Part shown: positions 48,862-57,884 of the stretch, piece after piece
Numbering within the stretch: the first letter of the stretch is position 1
How the letters are laid out: each line of letters starts with the position of its first letter
NCBI RefSeq assembly: GCF_002162355.1
Contig: NZ_CP021434.1
Location: forward strand, 218,501 to 282,500
Direction of reading: 5' to 3'
Source: Tumebacillus avium
Lineage (GTDB): Bacteria > Bacillota > Bacilli > Tumebacillales > Tumebacillaceae
Length of the DNA stretch: 64,000 bases
Program-made: the position numbers and the translations under genes
Notes under the pieces: model-generated
What the model was told of the DNA's origin: nothing
Seen by the model: only the letters and a program-made list of their open reading frames with translations
The model's database searches: none

Positions 48862-49920
48862 TTAGTTACTTGCTTTGTCCATTTCATAACCGTAGACACT
48901 ATAACCCGAACTGTACCAATGGCCTACATTTGTCACTTCTTTCTTATCATCCGTATGTTGGGTTAGCCATAAATTTGTGTCCTGATAAGTAATAATCGCA
49001 GTGTGGTCGATTGCACCATCCCCCGCAAAATCAGCATTCACAACGTCCCCTGTTTGCAAATCACTTGTGTACGCTGCTACACCTGCACGACCTTTCCAAT
49101 GCAGGTAAAAGTTATGTGCTCCACCCCAAGTATAACTCGGGACAATGTCAGAATACGACCATGAGGAGGCCGACTGATAATTGGAGCCATAATAAAACTT
49201 CATCCCGCCGTTATAAAGAGCCTGAGATACGAAATTTGTGCAATCATTCCAGCATGCGAAACAGTTGTTTTTTGTACTGTAATACCCAAATACAGCGTTA
49301 TTTCTTAAGATCACACTGTTACTCGCCCATTGCCGAGCATAGTCACGAGCAGCAAATCTGTCATATCCATTGGTTGCAAGCGGACTTACTTCAAAAGCAT
49401 TCGGATTTGTCCCGTTTACCGTTGAAGGTACGTCTTTCGCAATCGGCATTAGCCCCCTGAGGGTCTCTTTCTCCTCGTTCGACAGTTTCCCTTCTTTTAC
49501 TAATTTATTTTTATACTTCAGGATGACATCGTTTTGCGCATAGTTTTCATAAAGATCCATGAAACTGACAAAGTTTACGACTTCTTTCATATCTTCGGCT
49601 GAGAAATAATCAAAGGCTGTTCCTGCGCTTTTCAGAAGTTGCTGAAACTCTGGATCATCGATTTCCATTTGAACGGAAACGTTCTGATCTTCAAAATACT
49701 GCTTCACCAGACCAATTGCTTTTTCATACTTCCGTAAAGCATTGACCTTTACGGTTTTCATATCTCCTTCGGGAACTGGCAAGAACACAATGCTTTCCGT
49801 TCTGATCTCTGAAGTTAAGACTTTCCCGGCATTCGGATTTGCCGCTTGAACCCCTCCTGTTAAAAGACCAAAAGCAACCGTAGTTTGAAATACAACAGCA
49901 GAAATCTTCTTTATCGTCAC
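48862..49920 (-). CDS. Secreted amidase-domain protein (Amidase_6, cysteine hydrolase-like)
   Basis: 352 residues. I chose the GTG at 49918-49920 because GGAGG lies 8 bases upstream; the mature signal peptide follows (KKISAVVFQTTVAFGLLTGGVQAANP). The C-half (about 185-350) is a putative amidase domain with YDRFAARDYARQWASN, the catalytic Cys in CWNDCTNFVSQALYNGG, DHTAIITY (His) and N-terminal Asn-type residue. The N-half is helical. Secreted cell-wall or protein-modifying hydrolase; upstream AT-rich region carries the promoter. Confidence 0.82.
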   Translation of the reverse strand: MTIKKISAVVFQTTVAFGLLTGGVQAANPNAGKVLTSEIRTESIVFLPVPEGDMKTVKVNALRKYEKAIGLVKQYFEDQNVSVQMEIDDPEFQQLLKSAGTAFDYFSAEDMKEVVNFVSFMDLYENYAQNDVILKYKNKLVKEGKLSNEEKETLRGLMPIAKDVPSTVNGTNPNAFEVSPLATNGYDRFAARDYARQWASNSVILRNNAVFGYYSTKNNCFACWNDCTNFVSQALYNGGMKFYYGSNYQSASSWSYSDIVPSYTWGGAHNFYLHWKGRAGVAAYTSDLQTGDVVNADFAGDGAIDHTAIITYQDTNLWLTQHTDDKKEVTNVGHWYSSGYSVYGYEMDKASN

Positions 49921-50173
49921 CTCAACAACCTCCATAAATATGTTATTTTTTATTAAAAATATTATAACATCAGGATGTTTGTATGTCCATGGATTTATTG
50001 GAATTTTATACCTCACAGGATGACAAGATACTTAACATGCCACCCGTTCCAGCCTCGTTAATCTCAAGGTCCTTTTTGTGGCGTACAAGGATTGATTTTA
50101 CTTAAAAAGTTTTCCGGTGATATACTAGGAAGCAATTATAGCGGAAACTCATGCGACAGGGAGCTGAAACGCC

Positions 50174-50569
50174 ATGCAAATCACAACGTTCCTCATGTTT
50201 GAAGGCCAGGCAGAAGAAGCAATGAAATTTTACATGTCGATCTTTGATAACTCGGAAATCGTAAACATCTCTCGCTATGGAGCCGAGGGACCGGGTCCAG
50301 TAGGTACGGTGCAACACGCGGCCTTCACGTTAAACGGTCAGGAATTTATGTGCATTGACAGCTTCGTAAATCACGAATTCACATTTACCCCGTCAATCTC
50401 CCTGTATGTTACTTGTGACACAGAAGAACAGATCGATCTGGTCTTCGGGAAATTGGCTGAGAACGGGAACGTACTGATGCCGTTAGGAGCATACCCGTTT
50501 AGTGAAAAGTTTGGTTGGGTAGCTGACAGATTCGGAGTTACTTGGCAACTCACCCTTGCACACAAATAA
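50174..50569 (+). CDS. VOC-superfamily protein (PhnB-like)
   Basis: 131 residues with MFEGQAEEAMKFYMSIF, FTLNGQEFMCIDS and KFGWVADRFGVTWQL, typical of the 3-demethylubiquinone-methyltransferase-like VOC family. Function unknown; fold is metal-binding or dimeric. Good RBS-like stretch GGGAGCTGAAACGCC precedes the ATG. Confidence 0.87.
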   Translation: MQITTFLMFEGQAEEAMKFYMSIFDNSEIVNISRYGAEGPGPVGTVQHAAFTLNGQEFMCIDSFVNHEFTFTPSISLYVTCDTEEQIDLVFGKLAENGNVLMPLGAYPFSEKFGWVADRFGVTWQLTLAHK

Positions 50570-50576
50570 ACATGAA

Positions 50577-50618
50577 AAAGGCAAGCAGATCAGGGTCTCT
50601 GGTTGCTTGCCTTTCTTT
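50577..50618 (+). terminator. Terminator after the VOC gene
   Basis: AAAAGGCAAGCA / TGCTTGCCTTT with T-rich tail. Confidence 0.8.
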
Positions 50619-50722
50619 ATCTCTTCAGCTCCGGGACAATTTTCGTCTGTCCAACGCGAGCGGTGTCGATCAGGCTGCAGATCAGTCGGTAAGAAAATAT
50701 GATTATGAATCAAGTAACGTAA

Positions 50723-50770
50723 AAAAAGACTCAAGTCACAATGCTTCGATCCTGGCATTGGCTTGAGTCA
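50723..50770 (-). terminator. Terminator of the repeat protein gene
   Basis: GACTCAAG / CTTGAGTC with inner ATGC/GCAT pairing and A run to the left. Confidence 0.75.
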
Positions 50771-50781
50771 ATTTTGCTGTT

Positions 50782-51438
50782 TTATCCCCGATATACGATC
50801 CATACGGAATCCGTGGTCACGAGCGTAACTTCCCAACCGGCAGGGATGGGAGACAGTTTTGCGATTCGAACACTTTCTCCAACAGGCGCTCCACCTACAT
50901 ACTTGATCCAGAGGTTATCCGTTGTGACTGTAGTCACCACATAGTTTTCCGGGATCGGGGTTGTTCTTGTCGTCAGCAACATCTGCCCATATTGTGCTCC
51001 ACCTGCGTAGGTGAGGGTAAAATAGTCGGTTGTCGCTTGGGTGATGACCCAGTTTGGCGGGATGGGAGTTGTTTTGATGGTCTGGATTCTGTTCCCAAAT
51101 TCTGCCCCGCCCACATAGGTGATGTAAAAGTAGTCAAACGAAGCAGACGTAACGACCCAGTTGAGCGGAATCAAGTTGTTTTTTACAATCTGCAATCTGG
51201 CTCCGTACGTTGCACCGCCTGTATACTTGATCGTTTTGGTGTCCACCGATACTTGTGTCACCACCCAGTTTTCCGGGACGACATCCCAGATCGCGATCTG
51301 TTTCGTTGCTCCGTAAGAAGGCTCTAAGAGTGTCGTAACTTGTCCGACCGGTTTTACTGCCGCTTGGACAGGCAGCGTAACAAACATCGTAGCTGCAACA
51401 ACTCCTAAAGTAGCAATCATCCCTTTTTTAAACATCAT
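50782..51438 (-). CDS. Secreted protein of about five 34-residue repeats
   Basis: 218 residues. Signal peptide MMFKKGMIATLGVVAATMFVTLPVQA, then five copies of a unit of the type IPxNWVVTxATTDYFTITYVGGAxYG (WVVTQVSVDTKTIKYTGGATYG; WVVTSASFDYFYITYVGGAEFG; WVITQATTDYFTLTYAGGAQYG; YVVTTVTTDNLWIKYVGGAPVG; last WEVTLVTTDSVWIVYRG). Extracellular, likely adhesive or surface-binding. Start at 51436-51438 has AAAGGTG upstream. Confidence 0.8.
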   Translation of the reverse strand: MMFKKGMIATLGVVAATMFVTLPVQAAVKPVGQVTTLLEPSYGATKQIAIWDVVPENWVVTQVSVDTKTIKYTGGATYGARLQIVKNNLIPLNWVVTSASFDYFYITYVGGAEFGNRIQTIKTTPIPPNWVITQATTDYFTLTYAGGAQYGQMLLTTRTTPIPENYVVTTVTTDNLWIKYVGGAPVGESVRIAKLSPIPAGWEVTLVTTDSVWIVYRG

Positions 51439-51593
51439 CAGCACACCTTTCATGAATATGTATTTTACTGAATTACAAAATAGGTATTGATGAGTAGTAT
51501 AAGATACAAAAAATAATAAGTCAATTATATATTTCAGGATATGTAAAAAGTTAAAATATAGACTGCATGCATCTGCAGGTCTGCGAAAACGAA

Positions 51594-51622
51594 AAAAAGC
51601 AGGCATCTGCTGCCTGCTTTTC
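51594..51622 (-). terminator. Terminator of the AraC-family gene
   Basis: AAAAGCAGGCA / TGCCTGCTTTT with T tail on the minus strand, overlapping the stop side of the gene at 51625. Confidence 0.8.
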
Positions 51623-51624
51623 TC

Positions 51625-52506
51625 TTACTCCTTCACAATCGCGATGTAGATCTCTACCTGCTTGTCGGTGTCAGACTCGGCACGCTCATCGTAACACTCA
51701 AATTCGGGCGAACAAGCTTGATAGCCAGAGGTCGGAAACCACTCTTGGTAGGCTTGATTCCACGTTTCTTGGATGCTCGACACGAAGTCCGCACTTGACG
51801 CTTTCGGGGATGTGAAGACTGCATAGGTGGCTTCTGGTACGGTGAGACACATCAGCCCCTCCGGCACGTTGTCAAACGACTCCGCCTCATATCCGATCAC
51901 ATACGTAAATCGGCCCGTTTCCGGCTCGAAGTTGGTGCACATCCCGATCTCCACATTCGGGCGGAGTTTGTTGGGGATGTTGACACGCAGGTTCTCTTGG
52001 AGATAGCGCTGCCAAAACGCCGGGATGTCCTCGTGGTTTTTCCCTTCATTCGTTTCCGTTTCAAATCCGTAGCCAATCAGTTTGAATGCAGACTTTGTCA
52101 CAATCGTTGGTGTCATCGTGATTCCTCCTTCACTTAGACGAGGAGCGTGCATCAGAGTCACATAAGGTTGCAGCCCCAGCGACACCCCGCTTTTGCGATA
52201 CTCAAGCGGTGTCAGTTGAAACTGCCGCTTAAACGCACGGGCAAATGTTTCGTGCGACTGAAACCCGGACGTAAGCGCGATGTCCAGCACCCGCTGGTCG
52301 GTCGTGCGCAAAAGTTCCGCCGCTTTGGCAAGTCTGCGCTTGCGCAGATAATCGGCTGCTGTGTCTCCCAGCGTCAAAACAAACACGCGATGGAAATGAA
52401 ACACGGAAAAACACGCAACCTTCGCCAACTCCTCCATCGTGACCGGCCGATCCAAGTGGCGTTCCATATAGTCCAAGGTGGCTTGGATGCGCTCGATGTA
52501 CTCCAT
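51625..52506 (-). CDS. AraC-family regulator with GyrI-like effector domain
   Basis: 293 residues. N-terminal AraC HTH pair: MEELAKVACFSVFHFHRVF (first HTH) and VLDIALTSGFQSHETFARAFKRQFQLTPLEYRKS (second HTH). The C-half is a GyrI-like (Rob-type) domain with FTYVIGYEAESFDNVPEGLMCLTVPEATYAVF. Responds to a small molecule. Upstream region with its first 330 bases is nearly repeated at 55765-56224. Confidence 0.88.
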   Translation of the reverse strand: MEYIERIQATLDYMERHLDRPVTMEELAKVACFSVFHFHRVFVLTLGDTAADYLRKRRLAKAAELLRTTDQRVLDIALTSGFQSHETFARAFKRQFQLTPLEYRKSGVSLGLQPYVTLMHAPRLSEGGITMTPTIVTKSAFKLIGYGFETETNEGKNHEDIPAFWQRYLQENLRVNIPNKLRPNVEIGMCTNFEPETGRFTYVIGYEAESFDNVPEGLMCLTVPEATYAVFTSPKASSADFVSSIQETWNQAYQEWFPTSGYQACSPEFECYDERAESDTDKQVEIYIAIVKE

Positions 52507-52622
52507 ATGCGGCTCCCCGTCCTCTCTTTCTCTAGGGTATCAGAATTGTGAAGAGGCTCCTTGACAATTTCTGCTGGATTTAGTCTTCCTAGAGGAAAAT
52601 TCCCGTTAGACGGCAGGAATTC
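52150..52622. repeat. Duplicated araC 5'-half/upstream block, copy 1 (copy 2 at 55765-56224)
   Basis: The first 330 bases of the AraC gene plus about 115 bases upstream match the block at 55765-56224 almost base for base by eye, including the distinctive TTTCTCTAGGGTATCAGAATTG stretch. Confidence 0.88.
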
Positions 52623-52685
52623 CTTTATGGTGATACCACGCAAGACAAAAGGACAAGCCATTTTGTGCGCTTGTCCTTCTGATCA

Positions 52686-53271
52686 CTTTCGTTCTGCTCG
52701 TTGAATATCTTCGGCTGTTTTGAAATGCAGTTTCGAGACCTCACGCAGTGCACATGTGCCATTCGTTTGGATAAACGCTCGACCCGCCTTGGCCTCTTTA
52801 TGCCAGCGAAGGAAGGCATCACGCGCTAGAATGGAGGCTGTCGCGACGACTGGGAGGTTTTGTCCCGCTTGGGACGAGGACGAGCTTGATCTCTGCATCC
52901 AGCTTCTTAGGGCGGTTCTCGATCCAGGGCCTCATTGGCGAATTTGTCCACGACAACGAGTTTGACCGGTTGGATTTCGACCAGCTTTTCAATCACCGAA
53001 CTGTGCGCCCAGGACAAGTGGGAGTTGAGGTTCTTGCCTTGGGATTGGAACTTTTCGTAGAGTTCGTTGAATTTGGCGGGCTTGAGGTGGAGGACTTTGT
53101 ATTTGCCGTAGCAGATTTTCTTGATCTCGGCTGCAAGACAGGGGATTTTCGCATCGGTGATATTTTGCTGTCATCCACTCCAAGTGACTGCAGGAGCGGA
53201 ACAGCTTCGGGCTCGACGATGACTCCGGCTGTAACGAGACCACCAAAAAAGTCCACCCTTAGCGGATTCAT
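52686..53271 (-). pseudogene. rnhC 3'-end copy A, frameshifted
   Basis: Minus-strand remnant of the C-terminal half of rnhC. Intact stretches such as FFGGLVTAGVIV and ASILARDAFLRWHKEAKAG, with SKLHFKTAEDIQRAER at the end, are spread over different frames. It starts at the catalytic motif region with TTTGTATGAATCCGC, shared with copy B. The most degraded of the three partial copies. No product expected. Confidence 0.85.
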
Positions 53272-53309
53272 ACAAAGGGTTCCTGATATAAAAAACTTAA
53301 TGAAAATGT

Positions 53310-54836
53310 CTAGCCCCTTCTGTTTTTCCGTTTACTGCTCTTATTTGATTTTACCTGTTTTGCGAAATAGTCCTTCTTTTGTTCTTCTATTAGATAAGAC
53401 CGATAACAGGGATGTACCTCCCAAGTATACTTTTGCATATCATTCCATCGAGAAATACTCACTAGATAAGGGTCATCCTTTGGTCTAAAATGCTTGTAAT
53501 TATCTTCATCTCCTAGTTTAGGTGTGAAAAATTCAATATCGTACAATAACTTCCATATCACAAATACCCCCTCTGAATCACCATCCCTGATTAGTTTACC
53601 ATTTATAGTTATTCTTCCTGCTCCCGGAATGCGACTGATGAATTCTCTTATATCTTCCGCATTGGATTCAAATGGTAATTTCCGGAACTCGCGAATTATT
53701 ATATCTAGCTCAGCACACACCTTCATGTTTTCATTAATAATATCTTTGAATCTTTCAGTGGAATAAATCAACGAAGTTGCATCAACATCAAAATCATCTA
53801 TATGTGTTTTCGAATGACGAATAGCTTCTGTGGCTAGATGATAGACAAGTTGAACTGTGTCTCGTGGTCTAAATCGACTTGAAATAACCAAGTAGTCTTC
53901 CCAACGTCTTCGTTCACCAGAAGTGGGTAATTTGCAACCATCACCCTCAAAAAAGTTACGATACGGGTATTGGAGATCCCCATTCAATTCTTCTACACAA
54001 TACACAATTCTTCTTTTTAAGATATCTTTCAAATCCTTTACAGTCGGAGAAAGTTCATAAGTCATTTGACGGAAATGATCAACTTGGTCTCTTGCCCCAC
54101 TTTCATCTTTTTCTAAGCTTCTCCACACTTCCGAACGGAAAGTTACTATGGGTTTTATATTCGGACAATCTTCAGCAAGATTCTGTATTGCAAGTACAAA
54201 TCCCCAAAGAATATCAAGATAGTTTGATTGAGCAGGGTTTCCAATTTGATCAGTATCGTCAATTAATACGTAAAAAGTCTTATCTTGCCTTTCAAGATAA
54301 CTATTCACAAGTCGGACATACTCCTCTGATTTTTTTGAGTAGGTAGGTAGCATCTTTTCAAAATCAATGCGAGTAATACCTTTACCAATAGGAGCGAGAA
54401 AATTCAGCAGTTTCCTCATTGTTCCTAAGGGCACCTTTCCTGCTTCGTATGCAACCTCTAACAGAGCTGCCTCATTCTGAGATACATATCCAGAAAGTTC
54501 TTCTCCGACAGTCGCTGCTATTTGCAATACTAGCGATTGATATAGTCTTTGTTTAATAATGGCGATAGGGTCATTCGGACTAAACGATGACTCCAAAATT
54601 TGACTAGGCTTCAATTTTACTGCCGGTATTCCGTTTTCACGAGAAACCTGAAGAAGATACTCTAAGATTGTACTTTTCCCCGTCCCTTTGTTACCTACTA
54701 AAATTCGAATCGTGCCTTCGTTCGGTGAAATTATACTTTTAAAGTCACTAGGAATAACAAAAACATCCCTAATTATTCTTTTCTCGCTTTCTACTCTAGC
54801 TGGAAAGTGTTTCTGTAAAACCTGTAAGCTGCGCAT
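53310..54836 (-). CDS. P-loop ATPase, Sll1717-like
   Basis: 508 residues, AT-rich. Walker A GNKGTGKSTIL (about 48-58), Walker B FYVLIDDTDQ (about 190) and a long helical C-terminus rich in lysine. It resembles the Sll1717 group of stand-alone NTPases, some of which sit in defence islands. No partner effector is obvious here. ATG at 54834-54836. Its base composition differs from core genes, which suggests transfer. Confidence 0.72.
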   Translation of the reverse strand: MRSLQVLQKHFPARVESEKRIIRDVFVIPSDFKSIISPNEGTIRILVGNKGTGKSTILEYLLQVSRENGIPAVKLKPSQILESSFSPNDPIAIIKQRLYQSLVLQIAATVGEELSGYVSQNEAALLEVAYEAGKVPLGTMRKLLNFLAPIGKGITRIDFEKMLPTYSKKSEEYVRLVNSYLERQDKTFYVLIDDTDQIGNPAQSNYLDILWGFVLAIQNLAEDCPNIKPIVTFRSEVWRSLEKDESGARDQVDHFRQMTYELSPTVKDLKDILKRRIVYCVEELNGDLQYPYRNFFEGDGCKLPTSGERRRWEDYLVISSRFRPRDTVQLVYHLATEAIRHSKTHIDDFDVDATSLIYSTERFKDIINENMKVCAELDIIIREFRKLPFESNAEDIREFISRIPGAGRITINGKLIRDGDSEGVFVIWKLLYDIEFFTPKLGDEDNYKHFRPKDDPYLVSISRWNDMQKYTWEVHPCYRSYLIEEQKKDYFAKQVKSNKSSKRKNRRG

Positions 54837-55459
54837 ATTGCTATGACGCTCCCTTCTATTTTGTGGAAGAAAACAAAATGTACCTTAGACTCTAAGGTAT
54901 AATAGTTTCTACTTTAGACACAACCCCCCTCTATAATTTAATATATAGTTTTGCAATATGATGAACCGCCTATTCCGTTGGCTTGTCATCATTTTGCATT
55001 AGCTCCGTTTGGAAAAGTAATGTCTCGGTAACGAAGCTTCAAAATATCAATTATTCGCCTAATTATATGGTAATGCTATAGAATCAAGGCTGGAAAACGT
55101 CGAACGGACATAACATGGATATCGACGATCCCAAGGATTTACATGATGCGATTCACTCACTGAAGCATCGGCTTTTATGAAATGAATCGCGTTATCAATA
55201 CTGCAATCATTACTAATAAAAGGAGAGATTGCATTAAATAACTATGCGTAAACTGCGATAAAACTGTCAGAAACGGAAGCAGCTTTTGTTCTGCCAATGT
55301 GCGTTCGAATATAATCCGAATGATTATCCGAACGGAAAAGACGATGACGAATAGATACAAGATGAGGAGACGCGAGCTATCACACGCGAGTCTGTAAAAT
55401 ATTTTGTATAACTCCGAAACCTTCAAGAATCAAATCAGACAAGTGAACGGAGAACGCAC
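54837..55459. other. AT-rich region without a convincing gene, with coding remnants
   Basis: No good ORF with a ribosome site. One 30-residue stretch reads as an end of a former gene (plus strand, 55081-55180, ending DLHDAIHSLKHRLL then TGA). Read as decayed insertion debris. Confidence 0.5.
55175..55426 (-). CDS. Doubtful two-helix ORF
   Basis: 83 codons from a TTG, two hydrophobic stretches (LLILYLFVIVFSVRIIIRIIF, SLLLLVMIAVLI). No ribosome site and AT-rich context. Listed because it is an open membrane-protein-like frame in an otherwise empty stretch; may not be expressed. Confidence 0.25.
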   Translation of the reverse strand: MKVSELYKIFYRLACDSSRLLILYLFVIVFSVRIIIRIIFERTLAEQKLLPFLTVLSQFTHSYLMQSLLLLVMIAVLITRFIS

Positions 55460-55773
55460 ATGGATAAAAAACTGGTTACCAAACAACACCCGAGACAATT
55501 CATTAATGAAAACAACATGTCGTCCGTTCAAGACGTGCAGGACATGTTGAAAGACCTGTTTGCTGAAACGTTGCAGGAAAAGTTAGAGGCTGAGCTAGAC
55601 GACAGCCTGGGCAATGCCAAGCACGATGTTCAAAACAAGCGCACTACCAACAGCCGCAACGGCAAGACTCGAAAGCGGGTCACCAGCGAGTTCGGAGAGA
55701 TGGAGATTACCGTTCCCCGTGAACGTGAGGGGGAATTCGAGCCCCAAGTGGTGAAGAAGCATCAATCCAAGAC
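55460..55773 (+). pseudogene. IS256-family transposase, N-terminal fragment
   Basis: Plus-strand frame starting MDKKLVTKQHPRQFIN, with QDMLKDLFAETLQEKLEAELDD and TNSRNGKTRKRVTSEFGEMEI, typical N-terminal IS256 Mutator-type features. It is cut at about 55773, where it runs into the araC duplicate (TSDTPLL). About 105 of the usual ~400 residues remain. Confidence 0.82.
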
Positions 55774-56103
55774 CAGCGACACCCCGCTTTTGCGGTACTT
55801 AAGTGGTGTCAGTTGAAACTGCCTCTTAAACGCGCGGGCAAATGTTTCATGCGACTGAAACCCGGACGCAAGCGCGATGTCGAGCACCCGCTGGTCTGTC
55901 GTGCGCAACAGTTCCGCCGCTTTGGCGAGCCTGCGCTTGCGCAGATAATCGGCTGCTGTGTCTCCCAGCGTCAAAACAAACACGCGATGGAAATGAAACA
56001 CAGAAAAACACGCAACCTTCGCCAACTCCTCCATCGTGACCGGCCGATCCAAGTGGCGTTCCATATAGTCCAAAGTGGCTTGGATGCGCTCGATGTACTC
56101 CAT
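55762..56103 (-). pseudogene. araC gene, 5' fragment (copy 2)
   Basis: 113 codons, nearly the same as the first 113 of the AraC gene at 51625 (differences such as ASGF for TSGF), ending where the sequence joins the IS256 fragment. The effector domain is missing, so it is a fragment or at most a stand-alone DNA-binding domain. Confidence 0.82.
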
Positions 56104-56224
56104 ATGCGGCTCCCCGTCCTCTCTTTCTCTAGGGTATCAGAATTGTGAAGAGGCTCCTTGACAATTTCTGCTGGATTTAGATCTTCCTAGAGGAAAATTC
56201 CCGTAGGACGGCAGGAATTCCTTT
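55765..56224. repeat. Duplicated araC 5'-half/upstream block, copy 2
   Basis: Second copy of the block at 52150-52622, joined to IS256 sequence on the left and a GNAT gene on the right. Confidence 0.88.
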
Positions 56225-56226
56225 GC

Positions 56227-56715
56227 TTATCCTAGTTTCAGTATATATTCTTCAACCTCATGATTGCGTGAATTGGAAAACCCCTTGTCCTCGCCGCATA
56301 TTTGGAACCCACATTTTTCTAAGACCCGAATCGAAGCGATGTTGTCCTTTGCCGCACGGGCACAAAGGGGTCGTGCTTTTACATGATCCAAGAACTCGGA
56401 TAACGCCTTTGTGGCGATACCTTTGCCCCAGTATTCTTTTCCCAACCAGTAGGTGACTTCCAGTTGACCGAATTGTTCAAAACATGAGACACTGCCTGCC
56501 ACATGACCGGCGTAGACGATGGTTTTGATCGTGATTGTCTCGTCGCCCAATATCTTGCTCCAATGAGCGTCGAATGCCTTCCGATCCGATGGGTCCTTGG
56601 CTGTGAAGACTGCCATATAATTGGCAATCGGATCCTGTTGATTCTCGTAAAATAGGGGCAGATCCGTTTCGATCACATCCCGCAGTCGGACGTTGTGTGC
56701 TGAATTATTGTTCAT
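56227..56715 (-). CDS. GNAT family N-acetyltransferase (RimJ/RimL-like)
   Basis: 162 residues with VRLRDVIETDLPLFYENQQDP and the acetyl-CoA loop WLGKEYWGKGIATKAL, ending NHEVEEYILKLG. Substrate unknown. Lies between the duplicated araC 5' block and rnhC copy B. Confidence 0.86.
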   Translation of the reverse strand: MNNNSAHNVRLRDVIETDLPLFYENQQDPIANYMAVFTAKDPSDRKAFDAHWSKILGDETITIKTIVYAGHVAGSVSCFEQFGQLEVTYWLGKEYWGKGIATKALSEFLDHVKARPLCARAAKDNIASIRVLEKCGFQICGEDKGFSNSRNHEVEEYILKLG

Positions 56716-56753
56716 TTAAGTCATGTACTCCTTAACAGATGATATTCACTTAC

Positions 56754-57395
56754 TTACTTCCGATTTGCTTGCTGAATATCTTCGGCTGTCTTGAAATGGA
56801 GTTTCGATACCTCACGAAGTGCTTCCGTCCCATTTGCTTGAACAAACGATCGACCCGCCTTGATGACGAGTGAGGACGCACCTTTCGGGAACTCGATGCC
56901 ATGCTCCACCTTCGCTTTTTTGTGCCAGCGCAAAAACGCATCACGCGCCAAAATAGAAGCGGCTGCAACAGCGAGGTTTTGCTCCGCTTTCGGCACGAGG
57001 ACGAGTCGTATCTCGGGGTCGATTTTCTTCAGTCGGTTCTCAATCAGGGTCTCGTTCGCAAATTTATCCACGACGACGAGTTTGACCGGCTGGATTTCGA
57101 CCAGCTTTTCGATGACCGAACTGTGCGCCCCGGACAAGAGGGAGTTGAGGTTCTTGCCTTGGGATTGGAACTTTTCGTAGAGCTCGTTGTATTTGTTGGG
57201 CTTGAGGTGGAGCACTTTGTATTTTCCGTAGCAGATCTTCTTGATCTCCGTCGCAAGCCCCGGTATCTTCGCATCGGTGATCTTTTTGCTGTCATCCACT
57301 CCGAGCGATTGCAGGAGCGGGACTGCTTCCGGGTCGACGATAACTCCGGCGGTCACTAAGCCTCCGAAAAAGTCGCCTTTGGCGGATTCATACAA
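56754..57395 (-). pseudogene. rnhC 3'-end copy B, open frame but catalytically incomplete
   Basis: 213 codons matching rnhC residues from the DESGKGDFF region to the end (for example PEAVPLLQSLGVDDSKK, LAVAAASILARDAFLRWHKK). The start reads MYESAKGDFF: Tyr replaces the first catalytic Asp, and the TBP-like N-domain is missing. No ribosome site before it. Displaced gene remnant. Confidence 0.85.
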
Positions 57396-57425
57396 ACAGT
57401 TCCTTAGTGATTTCCATATCTAAGT

Positions 57426-57452
57426 AAAAAAACCAGATTTCCATCTGGTTTG
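57426..57452 (-). terminator. Terminator after the 57459 gene
   Basis: AAACCAGAT / ATCTGGTTT with A run to the left; T tail on the minus strand. Confidence 0.7.
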
Positions 57453-57458
57453 CAGTAG

Positions 57459-57722
57459 CTACCTTGATTTTTGGGATCTTAATTCATTCCATTTTATTTT
57501 GATTGCACTAAAGACTGAACCTTTTTTGCAGCTCATACAACTGAGACTCAAACTTGCAACAAGCTGCATTGACTCAAAGTCAACAATGACTTCTGAACCG
57601 AAAAAACCATCTGAAACTATTTCTAACGAATTAATTAGTTTTTGAAATCCATCAGCCTCAATATTATCGGTTTTGCATATTGTCGAATTACATTCATTGC
57701 AAACCACATTAAATCCAACCAT
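57459..57722 (-). CDS. Small protein with Cys pairs
   Basis: 87 residues starting MVGFNVVCNECNSTICKTD, with a second Cys pair SLSCMSCKKG: two CxxC-type pairs, likely a zinc ribbon. ATG at 57720-57722 with GAGGGTGAT upstream. AT-rich. In the same island segment as the DUF4145 gene, which also has Cys pairs. Confidence 0.6.
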   Translation of the reverse strand: MVGFNVVCNECNSTICKTDNIEADGFQKLINSLEIVSDGFFGSEVIVDFESMQLVASLSLSCMSCKKGSVFSAIKIKWNELRSQKSR

Positions 57723-57884
57723 AACAATCACCCTCACGTTATTTATAGAAGCACAATTGATATTATATAAGATTTATGGTGTTATTTCAATAGCACCGTT
57801 TTTCAATTCTATTCTTGCACTGACATGATGCGCACCTCCCTATCATCCATCCTTCAGGACTACAATTACTCCCTTCCAAAATGT

